This document shows, piece after piece, positions 58,298 through 64,000 of a stretch of 64,000 nt of DNA. This DNA is from JAGSPQ01 sp038206395 (GTDB lineage Bacteria > Myxococcota > Myxococcia > Myxococcales > Myxococcaceae). The position numbers and the translations under genes are program-made. The notes beneath the pieces were generated by a model. That model searched no databases. It had not been told where the DNA came from and saw only the letters and a list, made by a program, of their open reading frames with translations. Location of the stretch: positions 13,219 through 77,218 of the forward strand of contig JBBRAX010000036.1 of assembly GCA_038206395.1 (NCBI GenBank), in the 5' to 3' direction. Positions within the stretch are counted from its first letter, which is position 1; each line of letters opens with the position of its first letter.

Positions 58298-60502
58298 TCA
58301 GTCGTTGAGGTAGCGGCTCAGGTCCAGCAGTCCGCCGTCGATCGGCTCGGACCGCAGCTGGTGCGCGGCGAACCAGTCGGCATGGGCCCAGAAGTCGTGC
58401 GACCGGCGGCGGACCCCGAACGCATCGAGGAAGGCTTCCCAGCTGGCGTCGTTCGACTTCAGGCCTTTCAGCTGGGCGGCGAAGGCCTCGAGCTGCCCGG
58501 GCGGCACCACGAGGAACAGGTTGGGGTAGCTGCCCACATGCCCCTTCACGATGCCCAGGGTGTCTTCGGCGGGCAGGCGGTAGCGGTCTTCCTGGAACAT
58601 GAAGGCCACGTTCGCGTGGGCGCGGTTGCGGATGATCGTGAACACCTCGTCGCCCGATCGCACCAGCGCCAGGTCGGGAAACGGCTGCACGAATGCACCA
58701 GGAAGATCCGCCAACGGCCGCATCGGCGCTGGAGGAAGCCGGGCATCGCCCAACACCGCCGGGGTCAGCACGTTCGTCTTCAGCTGATCCCACAGCTCTT
58801 CCTTCGCGCGCGCTGGATCCTTGAATGCGACCTTCGTCTCGCGCGTGCCTCCGAACAGCGGGTTCACCACCGCCATGTAGTCGTCGAGCCCCGCGCCGCG
58901 GTACCACGCCGCGCGCTGCGCTGGCCGCTGCGCTTTGGGGAGGAACTGAAGAAACCCGTCTTCTGATTCGACGCGCAGGTTGTCCATGTACTGGCGGGTC
59001 GAGACCTGGTGGACGACGTTGCCGAAGACATCGAAGCCGCCGACGAGGTCGTAGTAGATGCGCTCGAAGATCGGGTAGTCCACCACCCACGCAGTCTTCG
59101 GGGTCGACCCGATCGCGCCGTAGACGACGGAGGCGCTGTCGAAGTGCCGGTAGACGGTGAGCACGGCACTGCGGTTCGTGCCCCCGCCATTCCAGACATC
59201 GGCCAGCCCGCGGCCCTGCGCTGCCTTTTCGTAGAGCGCCTCGCGCCGCTTCGAGTACGCGAGCTGGTGGAACTTGAAGCGCGTGTACACCGCCTCGAGG
59301 CCATTGCCTCCCTCGGCGGGCATGCGCAGATCCGGCGCGCTGGCCTCGAGGAAGTGGGGGTCGTTGACCGAGAGATCGGATGCGGGCGCGGTGAAGAGGA
59401 TCCAGAAGTGATCGTCGATCACATTCAAGGCGACCTGCCCGCGGCACACCGGCCCGTGAATGAAAGCGCGCACGTGGTACTGCGCGTCGTCGAGCAGGAA
59501 CTGGTACCGCGACTTCGCGGGAATCGCAGCAAAGGCGATGAACGGGTTGCCGGCGACGTCTGGGTCAAAGCCTGGCAGCGCGTCGACCTTCCACTTCGGC
59601 TCGAGGAACAGCTCGCGAAACCGCTGCAGCTTTCGATCGTCGAGCTCGAACGCCACGTGCGTCTTCTGGACGATCGTCTCGGTGACGGGCACCAGCCGGT
59701 AATAGACGCGCAGGATCTTCGGGTCGTCGTACGGCCGCACCGTCGCGATCTCTTCCGCTTCCGCCGGAGCCGCTGTCTTCGATCGCACCAGCCGGTAGAA
59801 CGCGCGATCGCCGAAGTGCAGGTGGGCGAGGAAGAGGTGCTCGTAGAGGTAGCGCGCGACCAATTGGCTGCGCAGATCGTCGTCATTGAAGAACGCTTCC
59901 CACCGCGTGACCGCAGGCAACGTTGCCCGCTTCTTCACCAGCGGCCCCGGAGCGCCCTCTTGAAGCCACGCCTTCACCGTCGCGAACTCCGCATCGTTCA
60001 GCGGCGGGAACCCGAAAGGCATCCCGGCTTCGGGGCGGCCCTTCAGGTACGACTGCGCCTGCTCGACTGTGTCAGGGCACGCCGTCGCCTGCTCGGCATT
60101 GAAGTCGCCCGATCTCTGCTCGGCGCGGCGCTGTTGAACGAAGTGGTAGAGAATCGAGTCGTCTGGATTCTTGCTGTGCGAAATCGCGGGGAAGAACTTG
60201 AAGCGCTTCACCCAGTCGCTGGTCGACTGCGCGTCCTGGAACATCCGCGTCGGCGCCATCGCGGTGAGGCGGCTGGGCTCGTAGACCTTGACCTTGTTGG
60301 CGCCGCGATCCGCCCCATCGTACGACTGCAGGTTCAGCTGACAGGGGGCGTTGTAGCAGGCGTGGCAGACCACACAGCGCTGCTCGAGAATCGGGCGGAC
60401 CTTCGTCTCGAAGGTCGGGCTCGGCTCGGCCAGCTGGGGCGCGAGCGGGACGTCTCTCACACAGGCTGCGAGGGCCAGCAGCAGGGCGGCGGCGCGCCTC
60501 AG
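58298..60502 (-). CDS. cti: Fatty-acid cis/trans isomerase (Cti), probably CTG-initiated lipoprotein
   Basis: 734 residues if started at the CTG at 60502. It converts cis to trans unsaturated membrane fatty acids in the periplasm. Heme-c motif CVVCH (about residue 43) is at the expected place near the N-terminus; the rest matches the Cti layout. The first standard start is GTG at 60460, but the 14 codons before it read LRRAAALLLALAAC: a lipoprotein signal ending exactly at a lipobox cysteine. The CTG overlaps the upstream stop as CTGA and has GAGGA 7 bases ahead, like the other coupled starts here. Without these codons there is no export signal. Downstream partner of the cNMP-binding gene. 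Confidence 0.82.
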   Translation of the reverse strand: MRRAAALLLALAACVRDVPLAPQLAEPSPTFETKVRPILEQRCVVCHACYNAPCQLNLQSYDGADRGANKVKVYEPSRLTAMAPTRMFQDAQSTSDWVKRFKFFPAISHSKNPDDSILYHFVQQRRAEQRSGDFNAEQATACPDTVEQAQSYLKGRPEAGMPFGFPPLNDAEFATVKAWLQEGAPGPLVKKRATLPAVTRWEAFFNDDDLRSQLVARYLYEHLFLAHLHFGDRAFYRLVRSKTAAPAEAEEIATVRPYDDPKILRVYYRLVPVTETIVQKTHVAFELDDRKLQRFRELFLEPKWKVDALPGFDPDVAGNPFIAFAAIPAKSRYQFLLDDAQYHVRAFIHGPVCRGQVALNVIDDHFWILFTAPASDLSVNDPHFLEASAPDLRMPAEGGNGLEAVYTRFKFHQLAYSKRREALYEKAAQGRGLADVWNGGGTNRSAVLTVYRHFDSASVVYGAIGSTPKTAWVVDYPIFERIYYDLVGGFDVFGNVVHQVSTRQYMDNLRVESEDGFLQFLPKAQRPAQRAAWYRGAGLDDYMAVVNPLFGGTRETKVAFKDPARAKEELWDQLKTNVLTPAVLGDARLPPAPMRPLADLPGAFVQPFPDLALVRSGDEVFTIIRNRAHANVAFMFQEDRYRLPAEDTLGIVKGHVGSYPNLFLVVPPGQLEAFAAQLKGLKSNDASWEAFLDAFGVRRRSHDFWAHADWFAAHQLRSEPIDGGLLDLSRYLND

Positions 60503-60933
60503 ACGGTCTCCTCTTCCTTTCCCTGCAGCCGCTTCGCGAGCACCTTGACCAGGTGCATCGCCATCGACTTGTTCGTGGTCAGCGCCGACTTGAACTCGTG
60601 GGCGGTGAGCACGAGCACCACGGTCGGCTCGTAGGCGACCACGGTCGCCGAACGCGGCGCGGGGTGGATGATCGACAGCTCGCCAAAGAAGTCACCCGGC
60701 TCGAGGAAGCTGATCCGGCGGCCGCCCTTGCTCGCGCCGCGCCGCACGTCGCATTTTCCCGACAAGACGAAGTAGGCCGACGAGCCGCTGGTGCCCTGCC
60801 GGATGATGTCGACGCCCTGCTCGTAGCTCTCGATCTTGAGGCGCTTGGCGAGCGCCTCGAGCTCTCCGTGGGGCAGGCTCGACAACAGCGGCATCTTCTT
60901 CAGGGCGTTCGTCCGTTCGTCGATGTCGTCCAT
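60499..60933 (-). CDS. Cyclic-nucleotide-binding-domain protein, no DNA-binding domain
   Basis: 144 residues. One complete cNMP-binding domain (about 5-130): IIRQGTSGSSAYFVLSGKCDV, GDFFGELSIIHPAPRSATVVA (phosphate-binding cassette with GEL and RSA). It ends after the C-helix without the helix-turn-helix of CRP/FNR proteins, so it is a signalling adaptor or a degenerate sensor. Coupled to the cti gene through the CTGA overlap, implying a role in controlling the isomerase or its membrane (inference). Its ATG is at 60933, 54 bp from the divergent exported-protein gene. Confidence 0.85.
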   Translation of the reverse strand: MDDIDERTNALKKMPLLSSLPHGELEALAKRLKIESYEQGVDIIRQGTSGSSAYFVLSGKCDVRRGASKGGRRISFLEPGDFFGELSIIHPAPRSATVVAYEPTVVLVLTAHEFKSALTTNKSMAMHLVKVLAKRLQGKEEETV

Positions 60934-60987
60934 TCCCGCCGCAGTATGCCTTGACGCCGGCGGGCCAGCAGAGTTACCGCACGGGGC

Positions 60988-61653
60988 ATGCGCGCGATTT
61001 CCCTGACGGTGGCGTTGCTCGGTGCGGCTGCTTTTGCCGACGAGCCGTACGAAGTGTTCCTCGATCGCGGTGAGACGTACGTTCGCGCGGGCACCACCCA
61101 GGGCCTCGAGCTCGGATCGCAGGTGACCATCTGGGGCGACCTGATCGCCACCACCACCGAGCGCCGCCGCGCGGGCACGGCGACCGTGATGGAGATCTGG
61201 CCGTCGCTGGCGCGGATCAACCTCGACGAGGCCGCGCGCACCGACAAGACGGCGAAGAAGCTCGCGTCCTTCGACGCGAAGCGCCGCCCGGCTGCACCGC
61301 CTCCGCCCCCTGCTCCTGCGCCCACGGCGGGCCAACCGCCGCCTCCTGCTCCGCCGCCCGCCGCCCCGGCCCGCCTGCCGAACAACGTCCTGCGTGGCCA
61401 CGCGGCCTACAAAGGCGCTGGCCCGTGGATGGTGCTCACGCTGTGGAATGACGAGCAGTTCGACTGGAACAAGTGCAGCGTCTCGCTGCCCGGCGGGCTC
61501 GTGTACACGCTGAAGTACCTGCGCGCCGGCGACCACGAGTCGATCGCGCTCTCGAACTTCGTTCAGCAGGGCGCGGTGAAAGACGTCCCGAAGGACTCGA
61601 CCACCGTTCGCTGCACCGAAGGCGCGTCGAAGTTCCTGTTCCCCGCGAATTAG
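60988..61653 (+). CDS. Exported protein, paralogue of the one at 29342
   Basis: 221 residues. Signal peptide (MRAISLTVALLGAAAFA), the same SH3-like N-terminal domain as the 29342 protein (YEVFLDRGETYVRAGTTQG, GTATVMEIWPSLARINLDEA), a Pro/Ala-rich linker (about 95-130) and a C-terminal domain (about 135-221) aligning with the second half of the paralogue (FDWNKCSVSLPGGLVYTLKYL; CTEGASKFLFPAN). One module shorter than 29342. Divergent from the cNMP-binding gene. Function unknown. Confidence 0.72.
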   Translation: MRAISLTVALLGAAAFADEPYEVFLDRGETYVRAGTTQGLELGSQVTIWGDLIATTTERRRAGTATVMEIWPSLARINLDEAARTDKTAKKLASFDAKRRPAAPPPPPAPAPTAGQPPPPAPPPAAPARLPNNVLRGHAAYKGAGPWMVLTLWNDEQFDWNKCSVSLPGGLVYTLKYLRAGDHESIALSNFVQQGAVKDVPKDSTTVRCTEGASKFLFPAN

Positions 61654-61656
61654 CAG

Positions 61657-62214
61657 CTACGTCCAGGTGAGGCGCAGCTCGCACACCGGAGCTCCGCGGG
61701 TGCGGCAGCGCGTCTCTTCCTGAACGACCAGCTTCCCGCCCGACATCTCGATCGATCGTCCGGCCCAGCCGAGCACCGACAGGCAGTGCGCCCGGTGGGG
61801 GCTCTGAAGGTCGTGGATCAACAGTCGCACCTCGTTGGGCGCGGGGCTCTGCGGCTCGAGCCAGCCGGAGTCGTAGTGGTGGCTCCAGAGCTTCGCGGCC
61901 TTGCCGAAGATGAACATCGGGGTGCCGAACCGGTAGAAAATCCGGAAGAGCGTCGGCAGGCTCTTCTCGGCCGACCACGCGCCCATCGTGCGGCACAGCG
62001 ACAGATCGCCCGAGCCGAACAAGCGATCGGCGTTGACGTTCAACGCGATGAAGAGGTCGAAGGGCACCCAGGCGTGCGGCAGCACGTGGCCCTCGAGCAT
62101 GGCGCGCTGGGCCGGCTCGAGTGACTCGAGCAGCTGCTTCCGCCCTTCGGCGCCATGGTGGACCTCCGCGTAGGTGAGCCGCGTGAGGACCGCGATGCCT
62201 TTGCAGTTCGCCAT
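61657..62214 (-). CDS. Possible DUF2378/V4R-like myxobacterial protein
   Basis: 185 residues, no signal peptide. Features: FSAE-like AWSAEKSLPTLFRIFYRFG, YDSGWLE, and a C-terminal TRCRTRGAPVCELRLTW that resembles the end of V4R/4-vinyl-reductase-type small-molecule-binding domains. The pattern recalls the myxobacteria-restricted DUF2378 (TIGR02265) family as I remember it, but I cannot confirm this without a profile search. Convergent with the exported-protein gene (3 bp apart) and divergent from the kinase gene (53 bp). Confidence 0.55.
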   Translation of the reverse strand: MANCKGIAVLTRLTYAEVHHGAEGRKQLLESLEPAQRAMLEGHVLPHAWVPFDLFIALNVNADRLFGSGDLSLCRTMGAWSAEKSLPTLFRIFYRFGTPMFIFGKAAKLWSHHYDSGWLEPQSPAPNEVRLLIHDLQSPHRAHCLSVLGWAGRSIEMSGGKLVVQEETRCRTRGAPVCELRLTWT

Positions 62215-62267
62215 GCCACCCCCAGCCCGAAGCTTATAGGCTGGTAGAAGCCAGACGGGTCGACCTG

Positions 62268-63905
62268 ATGAAACCTTCTCGTGCGCCGCCGTCTGCCAGC
62301 AAGAAGCTGCTGCGCGATCAGATCGAGAAAGACGCCCCGCTGCGCGAGCTGTCGGTGGCGACCTTCATGAGCGGCATCACCGCCGTCTGTGCCCTGCTGG
62401 CCCTCGGGCTGATGCCCTACATCGGCGCGAAGCTGTCGCTGGCCCTCGGCATCTTCCTCATCACCCTCACCGTCTACTACCTGCTGCTGCGCATGGGCTT
62501 GAAGCGCGGGTGGTACCGCCCGGCAGTGCGCTGGGTGAACGTCGCGATCGAGGTCTCGGCGCCGGCGGTGATCTTCCTGGTCGACGCGCGCTCGAAGGGG
62601 GTGGAGTACGCGCTCACCGCTCCACCCCTGGTCATCTGGGGCACCCTCGTCGCCCTCTCTGGCCTTCGCAGCAACCGCGCGCTCGCGATCGGCGCCGGTG
62701 GCATCGCCGCTGCCGAGTACCTGTTGCTCTACCTCTTCGTGGCGATGCCGCGGCTGTCGCCCGAGGCGCTGATCACGCTGCAGCCGGCGCTCTTCGTACC
62801 GCGCGTCGTGCTGCTGTTCTGCTCGGGGCTCGTCACCGCCGTGTTCGTCGACCACCTGAACCGGCGCGCCGAAGAAGCGCTGAGCGCGGTGCGAGAGCGT
62901 GACCTGCTGGGCAAGTACGTGCTCCACGAGCGCATCGGCGCGGGCGGCATGGCCGAGGTGTTTCGAGCGACGTACAGCCCCGAAGGCGGCTTCGAGAAGA
63001 CGGTGGCGATCAAGAAGGTGCTGCCGGCGATCGCGATGGACGACTCGTTCGTCGAGCTGTTCCGCGCCGAGGCCGACCTGTGCAGCCGGCTGAACCACGC
63101 CAACATCGTCCAGGTCTTCGACTTCGGCCGCTTCAAAGACACCTACTTCCTCGCGATGGAATACGTCGAAGGCCTCACCCTGCAGCGGCTGATGCGGCCG
63201 TACCTCGCCACGGGCCTGCCGTTGAGCGCGGTGACCTTCGTCGGCGCCGAGGTCTGCCAGGCGCTGGACTATCTGCACCGCCGGCGCGCGCCCGACGGCA
63301 AGCCGATGAACCTCATCCACCGCGATGTGAATCCGTCGAACCTGCTCGTCTCGCTGCTAGGCGACGTGAAGCTCACCGACTTCGGCATCGCCCGCGCGAC
63401 GACTTCGAGGGCCGCGCTGACGCAGGTGGGCGTGGTGCGCGGCAAGCCCGGCTACTTCTCGCCCGAGCAGCTCGAGAGCCAGACGATCGACTCCCGCGTC
63501 GACCTGTTCACGCTGGGCATCACCCTGTGGGAGATGATCGTCGGCCAGCCGATGTTCCCGTCTACCGCCGACGAGGCGTCGCTGAGCCTGGTACACACGC
63601 AGTCGTTGAGCCCGCCGTCGATGTCGCGCCGCGGGGTGCCTCCCGAGCTCGACCGCATCGTGATGGGCCTGCTCGAGCGCGACGTGAACAAGCGGACCCC
63701 CACCGCCGACCTCGCGCTGAAGCAGCTGCTGGCGTTGACGGGAGCCGCGGCCCCCTACCCTTCGGGCCAGGCAGAGCTCGTTCGGGCGATTGCCTTTGCG
63801 CGGGGCGAGCACGAGAAGCGCCTCGACCAGGTTCCCGATGCGAGCCTCGCGATCACGGCCGCGACCGACAAAGTAAGAAACCCGCCAGGCGGCAAGCCGC
63901 GCTGA
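62268..63905 (+). CDS. Ser/Thr protein kinase with N-terminal multi-pass membrane domain
   Basis: 545 residues. Residues about 30-205 hold six or so hydrophobic helices (ATFMSGITAVCALLALGLM, LALGIFLITLTVYYLLL, VAIEVSAPAVIFLV, AIGAGGIAAAEYLLLYLFV, VVLLFCSGLVTAVFV). The Hanks kinase domain (about 215-490) is fully equipped: GAGGMAEVF loop, VAIKK lysine, HRDVNPSN catalytic loop, DFG and SPEQ. Unlike most bacterial kinases, the membrane part precedes the kinase domain. It probably senses the membrane or a lipid-soluble cue. Followed by a weak terminator. Confidence 0.92.
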   Translation: MKPSRAPPSASKKLLRDQIEKDAPLRELSVATFMSGITAVCALLALGLMPYIGAKLSLALGIFLITLTVYYLLLRMGLKRGWYRPAVRWVNVAIEVSAPAVIFLVDARSKGVEYALTAPPLVIWGTLVALSGLRSNRALAIGAGGIAAAEYLLLYLFVAMPRLSPEALITLQPALFVPRVVLLFCSGLVTAVFVDHLNRRAEEALSAVRERDLLGKYVLHERIGAGGMAEVFRATYSPEGGFEKTVAIKKVLPAIAMDDSFVELFRAEADLCSRLNHANIVQVFDFGRFKDTYFLAMEYVEGLTLQRLMRPYLATGLPLSAVTFVGAEVCQALDYLHRRRAPDGKPMNLIHRDVNPSNLLVSLLGDVKLTDFGIARATTSRAALTQVGVVRGKPGYFSPEQLESQTIDSRVDLFTLGITLWEMIVGQPMFPSTADEASLSLVHTQSLSPPSMSRRGVPPELDRIVMGLLERDVNKRTPTADLALKQLLALTGAAAPYPSGQAELVRAIAFARGEHEKRLDQVPDASLAITAATDKVRNPPGGKPR

Positions 63906-63912
63906 CGGGTTT
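63878..63912 (+). terminator. Weak terminator-like hairpin at the end of the kinase gene
   Basis: Outer stem AAACCCG/CGGGTTT (63878-63884 with 63906-63912) encloses a perfect inner hairpin GCGGC-AA-GCCGC (63889-63900). It overlaps the last codons of the kinase gene and lacks a long T-run. Confidence 0.4.
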
Positions 63913-63943
63913 AGAAAAGGTGCTTCGGCCCTGCGTGAGGCTT

Positions 63944-64000
63944 TTAAGCCTTCGCGGTCAGGGGCTTCTGGATGAGCGACACCTTGTAGGTGTCGGTGCC
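63944..64000 (-). CDS. 3' end of a leftward gene, truncated by the window edge
   Basis: On the minus strand the last 57 bases read GTDTYKVSLIQKPLTAKA followed by a TAA stop at 63944-63946. Codon use and composition fit the neighbourhood. Only 18 residues are visible, so the family cannot be named. Confidence 0.4.
   Translation of the reverse strand, partial: GTDTYKVSLIQKPLTAKA

Noticed and set aside
56192..58966. A 924-codon open frame on the plus strand, rich in Ala, Arg and Asp
   Set aside because: It is the antisense of the glycine- and cysteine-rich lipoprotein and of part of cti; open only because G+C-rich codons avoid stops. No domain, no signal, and the minus-strand proteins have clear motifs.
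60499..60933. CRP/FNR transcription factor
   Set aside because: The protein ends after the cyclic-nucleotide-binding domain; there is no helix-turn-helix, so it is not a CRP-type regulator as encoded.
1..64000. rRNA, tRNA, integrase, transposase or phage genes
   Set aside because: I looked for tRNA-like cloverleaf ends, DDE/serine/tyrosine recombinase motifs and structural phage genes in the gaps and translated frames and saw none. No gap longer than about 220 bp remains unexplained.

Overview
The window is uniformly G+C-rich, densely packed, double-stranded bacterial DNA with no rRNA, tRNA, phage, CRISPR or plasmid signature. It looks like chromosome from a myxobacterium or a close relative (Myxococcota). 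The best evidence is a secreted metalloprotease ending in a MYXO-CTERM-type tail (CGC, membrane helix, RRR), an AgmX/PglI-type TonB-like protein, many lipoproteins with Asp-Ala-Gly linkers, MopE-type metal-binding lipoproteins, PilZ and GspE-N (MshEN) proteins without an ATPase, a DUF4388 response regulator and Ser/Thr kinases. Assignment to a genus is not possible from this sequence alone.

Layout. 1-9.7 kb: tail of a zinc-ribbon protein, glutamate dehydrogenase, a PilZ protein, two exported unknowns, then a leftward block (aminopeptidase P-like, accD-folC, grpE-htrA). 9.7-13.5 kb: a rightward run holding an acetate kinase fused to a PduL-type phosphotransacylase, a quinone oxidoreductase-like MDR protein and an agmatinase-family ureohydrolase. 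13.6-22 kb: a second HtrA, a kelch lipoprotein, a PEGA-domain pseudokinase, a GspE-N protein, a VOC protein, a REC-DUF4388 regulator and a cold-shock gene with a long AT-rich leader. 22-32 kb: palindromic tandem repeat, fatty-acid desaturase, methyltransferase, MYXO-CTERM metalloprotease, AgmX/PglI protein, cysteine-rich lipoprotein, exported protein and a CrtI-like flavoprotein. 32-34 kb: a visibly decayed stretch (a lipoprotein gene with several frameshifts, and two head-to-head genes without good starts). 34-37.5 kb: two leftward pairs, hydroxybutyrate dehydrogenase with an alpha/beta hydrolase behind three copies of a TGC-box palindrome, and a PhyH dioxygenase with an aldo/keto reductase. 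37.5-43 kb: a GspE-N/zinc-ribbon/TPR protein, a 168-bp element with 24-bp inverted ends, and an Hsp70-SGNH-M1 peptidase operon. 43-48.7 kb: an MMPL/RND transporter, MlaC-like and TolC operon followed by a ComEC-like lipoprotein. 49.4-53 kb: tandem outer-membrane barrel paralogues. 53-58 kb: MopE-type lipoproteins and a second PilZ protein. 58-64 kb: a Cti cis/trans fatty-acid isomerase coupled to a cyclic-nucleotide-binding protein, an exported paralogue, a possible DUF2378/V4R protein and a multi-pass membrane Ser/Thr kinase.

How the genes work together. Envelope biology dominates: lipid remodelling (desaturase, Cti), lipid or hopanoid trafficking (MMPL-MlaC-TolC), outer-membrane barrels, quality control (two HtrA, GrpE, Hsp70) and surface lipoproteins. 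A second theme is second-messenger and phosphorylation signalling (two PilZ, two GspE-N, a cNMP-binding domain, one active kinase and one pseudokinase). Acyl metabolism (AccD, AckA-PduL, hydroxybutyrate dehydrogenase) is the third. Genes are often coupled by 4-nt overlaps of the form NTGA (ATGA, GTGA, TTGA and apparently CTGA), so non-ATG starts are common here.
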